DNA of 45,523 nt from Lachnospiraceae bacterium (GCA_028694115.1 JAQUUB010000029.1:1-45523), one strand, 5' to 3'; positions 1 to 9,402 are shown, counted from the stretch's first letter. Numbers and translations: made by a program. Notes: generated by a model from the letters alone, not told the origin.

Positions 1-34
1 GAGAAATATTGTGTCACATGGAGGTATCAAATAA
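1..34 (+). CDS. 3' end of upstream gene, probably the tail fibre, partial
   Basis: Codons from base 2 read RNIVSHGGIK and end at TAA (32-34), immediately before the ATG at 35. No start lies in the window. The fibre gene at the right end finishes with two bases, CA; adding base 1 (G) gives CAG and keeps the frame into these codons. I therefore read this as the C-terminus of that fibre on a circular genome. A one-in-three chance match of frame cannot be excluded. Confidence 0.45.
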   Translation, partial: RNIVSHGGIK

Positions 35-250
35 ATGTTAAATACAATTGAAACATATGGTTTTGAAATATCTCCTTCTGGTTTTATAAAAGTTATAATT
101 TATATGAATATATATGACACATCTAGTAACGAAATTATAGCTAGTAATATAAAAAATGTATTATTAAACCCAAACAATTATGAATTAGCAAATAGTATAT
201 TGCCAGAAAGAGAAATGGGAATTGTTTGCGCTGTATGGCAAAATCTTTAA
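35..250 (+). CDS. small hypothetical protein, fibre-linked
   Basis: This is a 71-residue protein of no family I recognise. The start ATG directly follows the upstream stop codon and has a GGAGG site about 10 bases upstream, so it is probably translated together with the gene before it. It is polar with an Ile/Asn-rich middle, and it has no signal peptide or membrane segment. Its place between the fibre end and the ejection-protein genes suggests a minor virion component or a fibre-assembly factor. That role rests on position only. Confidence 0.6.
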   Translation: MLNTIETYGFEISPSGFIKVIIYMNIYDTSSNEIIASNIKNVLLNPNNYELANSILPEREMGIVCAVWQNL

Positions 251-273
251 ACCTTATATAAAGAGGTGGTATA

Positions 274-1785
274 ATGGCTTATACACAAGGCAATGAATTG
301 CCAGAAATAGAAAAACTTAAACAACAAGCTTGGGACGTATATAATAAAACAAATAACTGGTCAAACCCTCAAATAGCGGCTATACATCAGAAAGCTGAAC
401 AGCTTAGAGCATTGCAAAACTATAGCGGTGGTGTTGATGGCAGTAAAAGAATAGAATTAAAAGGCACACCTACAACAATAGTCGACAATAAAATTGTTGA
501 TGCAAAAACTGGTACAATAATTGGCAATACAAAGCCGATGCAATCAACAGAAAATAATTATACTCCAACAGCTACAAACAATAATGATTATAGTAACTAT
601 GCACCAGAAACACCGCAATCATATGAACCACAATATTCTACGCAAAATATAATTGATATGATTACTAAAAACGCTAATCAACAATATAATGCACAAGCTG
701 ACAATTTGCGTGGTAGAGTTGCTAATATAATTGCACAATTTACGCAACAATTAGGCGGTGTAGACGCTCAATATCAACAAGCGTATCAACAAAATGAACA
801 ATCTAAATATCAATCTAACGAAGCTATGAAAGAAGTTCTTGCACGCGCTGGCTTACTTGGTAGTGGTGTTCAAATAGGTAATTTAAAACAGAACGAGATG
901 AATTATAATATGTCCAATCAAGCCATTGATTTACAAAAACAAGCACAAAAAGATGAGCTAGGAAATCAAATTACAAACACGCAACGAGATTTGGAATATG
1001 AATTAAACAAGATGGTTGGAAATAGAGATTCTTACATAAATGAACAAACACTTGGCGAAATGCGTAGAACTGATGATATAGGCAGAGATGAATATTGGAA
1101 ACAGTATGAGGCTAATTTAAAGAGACAAGAAGTTATAAATGATATGACTAAGTTTGATAAAATGTATTCATTGCAAGAAAGACAACAATTGTTCGCAGAA
1201 GAATCATTTATTAAGCAATTTGACTTAGATGCAAGAAAGTTTAACGAATTGCAAGACCAATTCGCTAAAACATTTGGACTTGAAGAACAGAAGTTTTCAA
1301 GAAGTGTACACGAATTTAACGAACAAATGAAAGCGGAAAATGATAGATTCGATAGGCAGATGGGATTCAATGAACAAGTACATGCAGATAATATGAAAAT
1401 TGAACGACAAAAATTAAACGTTTCAATTGCTAACGCAAATAGAGATTATAAATTAGCGCAAAAACGTTTAGAGCAAGAAATGAGAGAATATAATGATTCA
1501 TTAGTTAATCTTTCAACTAGAAACGCTGTCGAAGAAAGTAGACGAATAGATGAAGCTATAATATATGCAATTGAAAGATTATCTCCAGAAGAAGCTGAAA
1601 AATATATTAATGGTTTAATCAACACTTCACAATTATCATCTAGTATGAAGGTTGAAAAATTTAAAATGATTAATAACGCTTTAGAAGATGTAAAAGGCAA
1701 AGATAATAAGGTATCTGGATTTTCTGAAAGAATAACAAACAAAGATTACTATACTGGCGGTAATTGGGGAGTACAAGGTTATTAA
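274..1785 (+). CDS. Gln/Asn-rich coiled-coil virion protein, probable ejection protein
   Basis: This 503-residue protein has an N-terminal helical stretch and a low-complexity Asn/Thr/Tyr/Gln segment at about residues 90-125. From about 125 to 440 it is long, charged, Gln-rich helix with heptad character. A short Gly-rich stretch, LARAGLLGSGVQ (about 190-201), interrupts the helix. No catalytic motif is seen. It starts at ATG behind AGAGGTGG. It sits directly upstream of the giant 1811-residue protein, with an 18-base gap, as paired internal or ejection proteins do in podoviruses (for example the P22 gp7/gp20/gp16 group). No sequence similarity to those proteins is claimed. Ejection function is inferred from position and composition. 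Confidence 0.6.
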   Translation: MAYTQGNELPEIEKLKQQAWDVYNKTNNWSNPQIAAIHQKAEQLRALQNYSGGVDGSKRIELKGTPTTIVDNKIVDAKTGTIIGNTKPMQSTENNYTPTATNNNDYSNYAPETPQSYEPQYSTQNIIDMITKNANQQYNAQADNLRGRVANIIAQFTQQLGGVDAQYQQAYQQNEQSKYQSNEAMKEVLARAGLLGSGVQIGNLKQNEMNYNMSNQAIDLQKQAQKDELGNQITNTQRDLEYELNKMVGNRDSYINEQTLGEMRRTDDIGRDEYWKQYEANLKRQEVINDMTKFDKMYSLQERQQLFAEESFIKQFDLDARKFNELQDQFAKTFGLEEQKFSRSVHEFNEQMKAENDRFDRQMGFNEQVHADNMKIERQKLNVSIANANRDYKLAQKRLEQEMREYNDSLVNLSTRNAVEESRRIDEAIIYAIERLSPEEAEKYINGLINTSQLSSSMKVEKFKMINNALEDVKGKDNKVSGFSERITNKDYYTGGNWGVQGY

Positions 1786-1803
1786 TATTGGTGGTGATTT
1801 ATA

Positions 1804-4800
1804 ATGCCATATAGAAATAAATATTTTGGTGGAAGTTTTGGTAATAAGTATTTTAATATACCTCAATACGATGCTTCTGTAGGCAGAAAAATAAACGTAC
1901 TTGAAGGTCAATTAAATAGAATGGGTGTTAAACCACCACCGATGGTTAAACGTGGTGTTACTGACCGTATATTTGACGCTTTAAATGTAGGTCAATTTAC
2001 TGTTATGAATATACTTAAAGACATGACTGATAGTACTCCAGGTTTTGATATAGGTGAATCTGCTATAAAAGGTTTAAGAGCTGCTAATCCATTTGGGCAA
2101 GGATATGAAGAAGGTGAAGCGCAATTTAGTGATGTATTAAGTAATTTAGGTTGGAATCCTAAATCTGGTACTGGTAAATTTGCTAAAGGTGCTGTAGGGT
2201 TTGTTGGTGATGTTGCCTTAGACCCTTTGAATTATGTTACACTTGGTTTAAAAGATGTCATAAAAGGCACTACAAAAGGTGCTTCAAAAATTATGCCAGA
2301 AGCATATAAAGAATCTATTGAGAAATTAACCAAAGGTGGAGCGGCTGATATACTTAAAAAGTTCAATCAAAGCGATGAATTAGCAGAAGGTCTTGTTAGT
2401 AAAGTAAGACGTTTAGCTGGAGAAGATTTTAGTAAATCAGAAGGTATGAAGTTATTTGGCAAAACTATATTTGATTCAGATACTCTTCAAAAGTTTGGAG
2501 ATAAAACAATAGCACCTTATACAAGTAAATACTTTAATAAGATATCTGATTCAATGAGCGGAATAGGTTCAAAGATAAAAAATGTATTTGTGTCAGAGGA
2601 ATCACAAAGGCTTAGAAAAGCTGCTAGAGAAACTCCAGAGCTTGTTGCAAATATACTTGGTTTTACTATGCAACAAAAAGACCTTGTTAAATCTTTTGCT
2701 AAAATGCAATATGATTTTGCAGAAAAAGCTATTGAAATGTTTGATGGTATTCCAGAACATCTTCAAAAAGTTATGACTGATGTGTTAGAAAATGAGAAGA
2801 GTTGGAGCACAATTACAGAGAAAATTTCAAGCGGTACAACTACTGAATTAACAGGAAAAGCAAATGATTTTTATCAAGGATTAATTATGATAAAAAACAA
2901 ATATTCTGATTTACTTGATAAATATAATGCAATGCCTGGTCTTCAAAGCAATATAGACGAAGCACAAGGAATACTTGATAATATTAATAATATATTAAAA
3001 TCAAGAGCTAAGACATATGAAGGATTAATCAAAAAAACATCAGACGTTTTAACTCCATTACGTTCAATGGATAAAGATAATTTATACAGTTTTTTAAATG
3101 AATTTGTAAACGAAAATGCAAATTCTATTTATGGTACGCTAAAAAATAAAGATTTATTTGGTCTTAACGACGAAACATATAGAAACATGTCTTACGAAAT
3201 AAGAGCATTATTAGACAAATATCAAGGAGAAAATATATCTGAAATAACAAGAAAGTTTTATAAAGACACTACTTATAAAAATCAGATTAGAAATATAGAA
3301 AATATTAAAGGTGCAAAGCTTTACTTTAATCCTAAACAATTAATGGATGGCACTGATGAAATAGCTTTACGTAAAGCTACAGTTACACAATTGTATGAAG
3401 AAGGTAAAAAATTAAACAAAATAGCTGATGCAGTTAGTAATGTTTTAGATGATAATACTACTTATGACGAAGCATATGAAACTATATTTGGCAAAAAATT
3501 AACTCCACTAGAAGCTAAAACTAAAGTAACTGATATGAAATCAAAATCATTTGTATTTGATGAAAGAAATATAAGAGCTATGCTTGCAACAGAAGGATAT
3601 ACAGAAGAACAAATAAATACTATTTTTGATAGAGTTACTGATAAAAAAAGATTTACAAATAAACAATATTCAAATGAAGAAATCAAAAATGTGTATTTTG
3701 GTTTAAATAAAAATCGTAAAGGTAATATAGTGGATATAAAAGATTCTATTATTAAAGGCGATGAAAGAAATGCCGCAGAAGTAGCTTTAACAAGACAATA
3801 TGATACTGGCATTGATAATGCTGATGCCATTGAAAGTATTAGAAAAGAGATATCAATGTCTAAGCAAGGCAAAGGTGTTTATGCAGACCAAGAACATATA
3901 CTTGAAAAAATAAGACGTCAAGCTGAAAGCTTATATAATGAAAAAGGTTATACAAAAAATGAAGTACAAACATATATTTCAAAAGAAATAGATAAATATG
4001 GTTATAACCAAAACGATTATTTAAAGTTTATCGGTAAATCTAAAAAGAAATCTACTTTATTTGATTATTATGATGATAAGTTAAAAGCAAAACTGCGCCT
4101 TGGTCAAAAAGACTTAACGTTATTAAATATAAATAATCAAAAACAATATTTTAAAAATAACACTTCAACAAAAAATATCAACGATTTAATAGCAAATAAA
4201 AAATTACAAATCGTTGATATACTTGATAATCTTGGCGTTAAATCAGATGATGTTACAAAACACTTTGTAAATAGTGTTGAAGCGCATGAGATGATTGACA
4301 TAGCTGTTGATGGTGGCTTAAAATATGAAGACGCTGTTAAATATGCATATAAAGATTATTATCAAAGATATTCAGGCAAGATACGTTCATTAGAACCAAA
4401 ATATTTTGATGGTGCAGTAACAGAAAATGTAGTCGCTAAAACTGGTAAAGCTAAAAAAGTTATATATGACAACTATGATATTCATGGAGTTAAAGTTAGT
4501 GTTGAACGTGGAGCTAAAATATCTGCTGATACAATAACTAAAAATATAGAAGATATAAGTAAGGTAAATAATAAGTTTGCTAAAACGCTTACTGATTTAA
4601 GAATTCATGTTATCAACTCTGACGAAGCGCGTGAAGGTGTTATAGTAGGTAGGAATATAGTTCTTCCAAATAGTAAATCGGCAAATAGAACAAAAGTTGT
4701 ATTTAATCATGAATTCGGACATCATATGCAAGATATATTAGGTATTGCTGGAGATTATGAAGAGTTTGCTAATGCTTTTGGAGAATATTTAATCAATCCT

Positions 4801-7239
4801 AGCAAGTTTTCTGATTTTGCACAACGTAATCCTGAGCTATATAAAAAGATATCAAATGGTGTTACTAATTTTGAACCAACAAGACAACAATATATAAATT
4901 TACATGCATCTAAAATAAAAGAAGCTGCTTATGCAAATATCGAAACAGGTAAAGAATCTGTAGAAAAAATATTAGCAAATAATAAAGAAGAATTTAGAAA
5001 GATAAAAGATATTATAGATACAGAAAAATTAAGTAAAGATGAAGTTGTTGACTTACTTGCCAAATCTAATGATGAAGTTGGTAATTGGACTGTTGTATTT
5101 AATCAGAAATATCCTGAAGAAGCTGTATATGAAAACGTTGAACAATTTTTAGAACAAAACAGAAAAAAGTTTAAAGAGCATTTAATTGGTTTTACAGATA
5201 AAGAAAATATAGAAGTTATTGAAACTGTATTAAATGATTTTTTAAGATGGGGTGCTGATGAAGGAATACCGGATGAAAGATTATTATCAGCTTATGCGCC
5301 ACATATGCAAAGTTCTAAACTTAAAAATGTCGACCCTAAAAAACTTGCCGAAGTTAAATCAAAATCAATAATAAAAGGTACGCAAGAAGAAAAATTTAGG
5401 CTTGCTAATATGTTTGCATTAGAGCGTAAACACCCGGGAACTATACAAGAAATCAATAGATATATGAAAAAAGAATATGGAATAGATGAATGGTTTGAAC
5501 ATAGACTTGGGCAACTTTATTTGCAGAGAGGTTTAAAACATAATCAATTAATGTTTGATAAACAATTCTATTCTGATTTATCAACACACTTTGGAACGAA
5601 AATAGATGATATTACTAAAATACCTACAAACAGAAAAATGTTTGCTTCGATTGAAGATATAGGTGAAATATTAGCACTAGTTGATGAAAAAGATTTATCA
5701 GATGTAATAAAAGATTTAGGTCTCCCTCAAAAACTTATGACAGACCATTTTACTCCGTTAGTTGAAATAGATGCAAATGCACTTGTAAAACTTAAAACAA
5801 TGAATTCAAAGTTTAGTGCAATGTCTGTTGATAATACTGTATTTGATATGATTAATAAAATGGGTAAAGTACAGTATGACGATACTAGAAGTACATTCCT
5901 AAAAATGTATGATAAAGCTTTAGGATTGTGGAAATTAAATGCTACATCTATCAATCCTGGTTTCCATGCAAGAAACGCTATATCAAACGTATTTCAAGAG
6001 TATCTTGCTGTAGGCAATGCAGCACTTGATATTGAAACGCAAGCATTAGCATATAAAATTGTAGCCGCATCAAGTGATAAAATTGATTTAGATGAAGTCT
6101 TTAAGTTTGGTAATAAATCATTCACAGTGAGAGAGTTAAAAGAATTAGCTATAAAACTTGATGTAATTGATGAAGGATTTTGGAAAACTGAACTATTAGA
6201 TAAAGGCATTGTTAATTCAAATCCTTTAGAAAGATTATATTCAGATATAGCTAATAAAAACAAAGCATCGAAAGAAGCGTATACATTGACTGACAAAATA
6301 TCAAAATCTCCATTGAATCTATTATCAAAAAGTTTTGCCCCGTATCAAGTTGGTTCGGCAGTTGGTTCTGCTGTTGAAGGTCAAGCAAGATTAGCAAATT
6401 TCATAGCAAATTTAAAACTTGGTAAAGACCCGTTTGAAGCCGCTGATATGGTACAAAAGTTTATGTTTGATTACACTGATTTATCAAAAATAGAAAAAGA
6501 CGTATTTAAACGTATAATACCATTCTATACTTGGATGCGTAAAAACATACCACTTCAATTAGAACAATTAATAGACCAACCAAAAACGTATAGAAACTTA
6601 TCAAAAATGCTTAGCACTGTAAAAGGACTTACACCAAATAAGGACAGAATATCAAGACAAGATATGAATGAATTTGCTAGAGAGTGGATTCAGTTGCCAT
6701 TTAAAACTAAAAATGCTAAAGGTAAAGCAGAGCCAGTATTTTGGAATCCCAACCTTCCATATAGTGATTTAGATAGAGCAGATATATTCAATCCATTAGA
6801 AGCGGCTAAAGATGTATTTTCAAGTGCATCTCCATTTATAAAACTTCCTGTTGAAATATTAGCAAATAAAAATGTTTATTTTGATTCACCAATATCAAGA
6901 GGAATAGGTGATACAAGCGATGCACCTGGTTACCTAAATGCATTGTTAGGTGGAACTAAAAAAGACAAAGCACAAATAGACCCATATTTACGATATATAT
7001 TACAGAACATTGGTTCGCTTGAGAACGTATCAAAACTAATAGAAAAATCAAGTGATAGGGTTGAAGGACAGATAATGTCTGACAAAGCTATAGCCGCTTT
7101 AAATGCACTAGGCGGTGTAAAGTTATATTCCTACGATGTAGATAAATATAGAGAGTGGGCGTTAAGAGATAGGCTCAAACAACTACGCGATATAAAAAAA
7201 CGTGAAGAGAAAAAAACTAAACTAAAAAGTTTACGTTAG
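1804..7239 (+). CDS. giant internal/ejection-type virion protein with zinc-metalloprotease motif
   Basis: At 1811 residues this is the largest gene of the window. The N-terminus is Gly-rich and amphipathic (about 1-130). A long helical region follows. An HEFGHH zinc-binding motif (H969, E970, H973) is followed by EEFANAFGEYL, whose Glu (986 or 987) could be the third ligand, as in gluzincin-type proteases. The C-terminal part (about 1370-1600) has an NPGFHARNAISN segment and an aromatic FYTWMRKNIP segment that I associate with large polyvalent phage proteins packaged in virions. The last 30 residues are very basic. Start ATG follows GGTGGTGA. Length, position before the lysis genes and low-complexity helices fit a DNA-ejection protein. 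The protease may act in virion maturation or at host entry; this is inference. Confidence 0.65.
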   Translation: MPYRNKYFGGSFGNKYFNIPQYDASVGRKINVLEGQLNRMGVKPPPMVKRGVTDRIFDALNVGQFTVMNILKDMTDSTPGFDIGESAIKGLRAANPFGQGYEEGEAQFSDVLSNLGWNPKSGTGKFAKGAVGFVGDVALDPLNYVTLGLKDVIKGTTKGASKIMPEAYKESIEKLTKGGAADILKKFNQSDELAEGLVSKVRRLAGEDFSKSEGMKLFGKTIFDSDTLQKFGDKTIAPYTSKYFNKISDSMSGIGSKIKNVFVSEESQRLRKAARETPELVANILGFTMQQKDLVKSFAKMQYDFAEKAIEMFDGIPEHLQKVMTDVLENEKSWSTITEKISSGTTTELTGKANDFYQGLIMIKNKYSDLLDKYNAMPGLQSNIDEAQGILDNINNILKSRAKTYEGLIKKTSDVLTPLRSMDKDNLYSFLNEFVNENANSIYGTLKNKDLFGLNDETYRNMSYEIRALLDKYQGENISEITRKFYKDTTYKNQIRNIENIKGAKLYFNPKQLMDGTDEIALRKATVTQLYEEGKKLNKIADAVSNVLDDNTTYDEAYETIFGKKLTPLEAKTKVTDMKSKSFVFDERNIRAMLATEGYTEEQINTIFDRVTDKKRFTNKQYSNEEIKNVYFGLNKNRKGNIVDIKDSIIKGDERNAAEVALTRQYDTGIDNADAIESIRKEISMSKQGKGVYADQEHILEKIRRQAESLYNEKGYTKNEVQTYISKEIDKYGYNQNDYLKFIGKSKKKSTLFDYYDDKLKAKLRLGQKDLTLLNINNQKQYFKNNTSTKNINDLIANKKLQIVDILDNLGVKSDDVTKHFVNSVEAHEMIDIAVDGGLKYEDAVKYAYKDYYQRYSGKIRSLEPKYFDGAVTENVVAKTGKAKKVIYDNYDIHGVKVSVERGAKISADTITKNIEDISKVNNKFAKTLTDLRIHVINSDEAREGVIVGRNIVLPNSKSANRTKVVFNHEFGHHMQDILGIAGDYEEFANAFGEYLINPSKFSDFAQRNPELYKKISNGVTNFEPTRQQYINLHASKIKEAAYANIETGKESVEKILANNKEEFRKIKDIIDTEKLSKDEVVDLLAKSNDEVGNWTVVFNQKYPEEAVYENVEQFLEQNRKKFKEHLIGFTDKENIEVIETVLNDFLRWGADEGIPDERLLSAYAPHMQSSKLKNVDPKKLAEVKSKSIIKGTQEEKFRLANMFALERKHPGTIQEINRYMKKEYGIDEWFEHRLGQLYLQRGLKHNQLMFDKQFYSDLSTHFGTKIDDITKIPTNRKMFASIEDIGEILALVDEKDLSDVIKDLGLPQKLMTDHFTPLVEIDANALVKLKTMNSKFSAMSVDNTVFDMINKMGKVQYDDTRSTFLKMYDKALGLWKLNATSINPGFHARNAISNVFQEYLAVGNAALDIETQALAYKIVAASSDKIDLDEVFKFGNKSFTVRELKELAIKLDVIDEGFWKTELLDKGIVNSNPLERLYSDIANKNKASKEAYTLTDKISKSPLNLLSKSFAPYQVGSAVGSAVEGQARLANFIANLKLGKDPFEAADMVQKFMFDYTDLSKIEKDVFKRIIPFYTWMRKNIPLQLEQLIDQPKTYRNLSKMLSTVKGLTPNKDRISRQDMNEFAREWIQLPFKTKNAKGKAEPVFWNPNLPYSDLDRADIFNPLEAAKDVFSSASPFIKLPVEILANKNVYFDSPISRGIGDTSDAPGYLNALLGGTKKDKAQIDPYLRYILQNIGSLENVSKLIEKSSDRVEGQIMSDKAIAALNALGGVKLYSYDVDKYREWALRDRLKQLRDIKKREEKKTKLKSLR

Positions 7240-7251
7240 AGGTGGTGTTAA

Positions 7252-7476
7252 TTGTTCGACGAATTAGTAAAGGCAGGTGCGCAAAATGGTATATGGACAT
7301 TGTTTAGTATTTCTTTGTTAATATGGACACTAAAAGAAAACAAAGAAAGAGAAAAAGGTTATCAAGATATAATAAACAAATTATCTGATACTATAAATAA
7401 AGATATAACAAATTTTAGTAATGATTTAGTTGATGTAAAACAAGATGTTACAGATATTAAAATAATGCTAAAATAA
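7252..7476 (+). CDS. UviB/BhlA-type holin-like protein
   Basis: This 74-residue protein starts at TTG behind GAGGTGGTG. A short N-terminus (FDELVKAGAQNGIW) leads into one membrane segment (about 15-27), then a basic/acidic KENKERE hinge and a charged helical tail. This layout is that of the BhlA/UviB family of small phage and bacteriocin holin-like proteins. The gene is followed after 13 bases by the amidase, making a holin-endolysin pair. It should act in the cytoplasmic membrane to release or activate the lysin. A second holin-like gene lies at 9030-9317 on the other strand. Confidence 0.7.
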   Translation: MFDELVKAGAQNGIWTLFSISLLIWTLKENKEREKGYQDIINKLSDTINKDITNFSNDLVDVKQDVTDIKIMLK

Positions 7477-7489
7477 TGGGGGTGTTTTA

Positions 7490-8080
7490 GTGAGTAAATA
7501 TAAAGCGTATATAGCTCCTTCTACTCAGCAACATAATATAACAGCGTTAGGTAATACTGAGGAAAATGTTATGCATGATATAGCTAATGAATTAAATCCA
7601 TTGTTGATTGATAGTGGCATTGAAACAATAGTTGGCAGAAAAGAACAGACTTTAGCTGAAATGGTTAAAGAAAGTAACACTAATAAAGTAGATATTTATG
7701 TATCTATACATTCAAATGCTTCTTCAACAGTAGGTGATACTCCTAGAGGTTGTGAAGTGTTTCACTATACAACAAGTAAAAATGGTAAAAGACTTGCTGA
7801 ATGTGTATACAAATATCTAGAAATATTAACACCAACTGATGATAGAGATGTTAAAACAACTACAACATTATATGAAGTTGCTAAAACAAATGCTACAGCT
7901 ATATTAATTGAAGTAGATTTTCATGATAGCTTTGAAGGTGCTAAATGGATTGAAGATAATAAACGATTAATTGCCGAAGCAATAGCACAAGGAATATGCG
8001 ATTATTTCAATATTCCTCTAAAAAAAAATCCTTACAAGGAAGCGATTCTAAAGATAAAGGAGATAATAAAATGCCTATAA
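7490..8080 (+). CDS. N-acetylmuramoyl-L-alanine amidase (Amidase_3 type) endolysin
   Basis: This 196-residue enzyme starts at GTG behind GGGGGTG. It should cut the amide bond between MurNAc and L-Ala in peptidoglycan. The start resembles clostridial phage amidases: APSTQQHN followed by GNTEENVMHDIA, which supplies the first zinc ligands (His and Glu). The SIHSNA motif at 72-77 gives the next His (H74), and the catalytic Glu is in LIEVDFHD (E141). The length fits a single catalytic domain of about 175 residues. The usual C-terminal wall-binding domain is missing: only a short basic tail follows. The last 10 bases overlap the next gene, so the two may be coupled. Confidence 0.85.
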   Translation: MSKYKAYIAPSTQQHNITALGNTEENVMHDIANELNPLLIDSGIETIVGRKEQTLAEMVKESNTNKVDIYVSIHSNASSTVGDTPRGCEVFHYTTSKNGKRLAECVYKYLEILTPTDDRDVKTTTTLYEVAKTNATAILIEVDFHDSFEGAKWIEDNKRLIAEAIAQGICDYFNIPLKKNPYKEAILKIKEIIKCL

Positions 8081-8691
8081 AATATGAAGAATATTATGAT
8101 AGCAAAGATAAGCAAAAATCATACGTTTTAAAAGGTAAACCAGAACAAACTAAAATAATTATTCTAGGCAATACATTAAGCAACGCTAAAGTAAATGGTA
8201 TAAACGGAACATTCTTTGATACTCCTAGACCTGCATTGCCTCAAAGCTGCTGGGGATTAGCTGTTAATGATGGAAAACCAATTGGAGCTAATGCTTACAC
8301 TACAAGTGGCAAAGGCATAAAAAGAGGTGTAATTGCTTGGAATGGTAAAGAAATGATATGTAAAAGAATAAATCGTTATACTGAAATACCAAATATGAAA
8401 TGGGGAATAAGTGGTGTAATGTTAATGCCTGATTACAATAGATATGTAGAGAAATATTTATCTGATATATATAGAAAAACAAATCATACTGTTATAGGTT
8501 TTGATAAAAATTTTAATATATATATGTTTGTAAGAACTTATTCAACTATGGAGCGCCTTGTTAAATCGTGTAAATTTTTTAATTTGATTGGTGCTATTAG
8601 TTTGGATGGTGGAGGTTCCAGCCAGTTGAACTATAACGGTAAAGGTTATAAATCAACAAGAAAAATTAATAGCGCAATAATATTTGAATAA
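8071..8691 (+). CDS. NAGPA-type phosphodiester glycosidase domain protein
   Basis: This 206-residue protein begins at the ATG at 8071, which has AAAGGAG in front and overlaps the amidase stop; an upstream in-frame start would overlap far more. Its core matches the phosphodiester-glycosidase family named after human NAGPA (uncovering enzyme): NGINGTFFDTP near residues 48-58 in place of the usual NGGFF, and SLDGGGSSQL (177-186) followed by a small-residue strand NSAIIF at the very end. Family enzymes hydrolyse sugar-1-phosphodiesters. Placed in the lysis cassette it may attack wall teichoic acid linkages or capsular polymers, complementing the amidase. The substrate is inference. There is no signal peptide, so release would depend on the holin. 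Confidence 0.75.
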   Translation: MPIKYEEYYDSKDKQKSYVLKGKPEQTKIIILGNTLSNAKVNGINGTFFDTPRPALPQSCWGLAVNDGKPIGANAYTTSGKGIKRGVIAWNGKEMICKRINRYTEIPNMKWGISGVMLMPDYNRYVEKYLSDIYRKTNHTVIGFDKNFNIYMFVRTYSTMERLVKSCKFFNLIGAISLDGGGSSQLNYNGKGYKSTRKINSAIIFE

Positions 8692-8697
8692 AAAAAA

Positions 8698-8730
8698 GGG
8701 TAGGCATTGCGCTTACCCTAATTTTGTTTT
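8698..8730. terminator. bidirectional Rho-independent terminator
   Basis: The stem is GGGTAGGC (8698-8705) and GCTTACCC (8711-8718) with one G-U pair and a 5-base loop. It is preceded by AAAAAAA and followed by TAATTTTGTTTT. Read either way it gives a stem followed by a U-rich stretch. It lies between the end of the rightward lysis cassette and the end of the leftward block, whose last stop codon is inside the stem. Confidence 0.8.
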
Positions 8731-8892
8731 CATTCTTTTAGCTCTTTCAAATACAGTTGTTATTTGTTTATATGTTACATTATACATTTGTGCTATTTCT
8801 TTTTTTGATTTACCATCGACATACAAACAAAATATTTTGTATACATCTTCTTCTGTCCACTTAGCACGTTTCTTAATTGTATTATTATTCAA
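8713..8892 (-). CDS. small helix-turn-helix protein
   Basis: This 59-residue protein starts at a TTG (8890-8892) that overlaps the stop of the preceding gene. The N-terminus is basic (KKRAKWTEEDV) and the centre reads SKKEIAQMYNVTYKQITTVFERAKR. This has the spacing of a helix-turn-helix like those in sigma factors or homeodomain-like resolvases. It is the last gene of the leftward block and ends inside the terminator stem. It may be a DNA-binding regulator. The weak start rests on overlap rather than on a good ribosome site. Confidence 0.55.
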   Translation of the reverse strand: MNNNTIKKRAKWTEEDVYKIFCLYVDGKSKKEIAQMYNVTYKQITTVFERAKRMKTKLG

Positions 8893-9025
8893 ATATAGGA
8901 TTCACCAATTTTGTTATTTCATCTATGCATTTTTCATCTGTTAAATCAAAACATGATACATTAACTATATAGTAAATTTGTTGCAAAACTTCTTCATAAT
9001 TCATATCATCTTTATCATCAAACAT
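8885..9025 (-). CDS. small acidic hypothetical protein
   Basis: The product is 46 residues, beginning MFDDKDDMNYEEV. It is acidic at the N-terminus and probably helical. The ATG at 9023-9025 has AGAAGGG about 9 bases upstream, inside the end of the holin-like gene. It overlaps the following HTH gene by 8 bases, so translation is probably coupled. I recognise no family. Confidence 0.5.
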   Translation of the reverse strand: MFDDKDDMNYEEVLQQIYYIVNVSCFDLTDEKCIDEITKLVNPIFE

Positions 9026-9029
9026 AATA

Positions 9030-9317
9030 TTAACCCTTCTTTTCTTTGTTCAAATATGTTTGACCAACTCCATAAGTTCCAGATGCATATAAACCATAAA
9101 GTAGTCCTTCCTTGAATGCTGGCATAAGCAAAATATTTTCGCCAAACACTAATGCATTCAAAAGATTAGCTATTCCAGAAACAGTAAAAATTATGATTGG
9201 AATGTATAGTTTTCCTTTCTTTGTTTTGAAGAAAACGAATTCTTCTTTGATGATTTGTGTCAATGCTATAGTTATTCCTATTATAGCAAAACTGTCTAGC
9301 ATTAAATTGTTTATCAT
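9030..9317 (-). CDS. holin-like membrane protein
   Basis: This 95-residue protein has three hydrophobic segments (about 8-25, 38-57 and 66-83), a short charged loop (KEEFVFFKTKKGKLY) and a basic tail (NKEKKG). The last segment carries the small-residue motif GLYASGTYGVGQTYL seen in several phage holin families. Start ATG follows GGGGG. The length and topology fit a class I holin. It lies on the leftward strand close to the lysis cassette but in opposite orientation, so expression would follow the early block. It may be a second holin or an antiholin for the UviB-like protein. Confidence 0.55.
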   Translation of the reverse strand: MINNLMLDSFAIIGITIALTQIIKEEFVFFKTKKGKLYIPIIIFTVSGIANLLNALVFGENILLMPAFKEGLLYGLYASGTYGVGQTYLNKEKKG

Positions 9318-9402
9318 TGAAATACCCCCTATTATAAATATAATATATGTAATAACGACCCTTTTAAATGCGTTTTAAGCGTTTTAAAATAGTCGGTAAT
9401 AC

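Noticed and set aside
1032..1370. Open frames on the minus strand inside the 503- and 1811-residue genes (also 3462-3872, 5994-6296).
   Set aside because: They mirror long rightward genes, lack ribosome sites and have Ser/Phe/Ile-rich composition typical of antisense frames.
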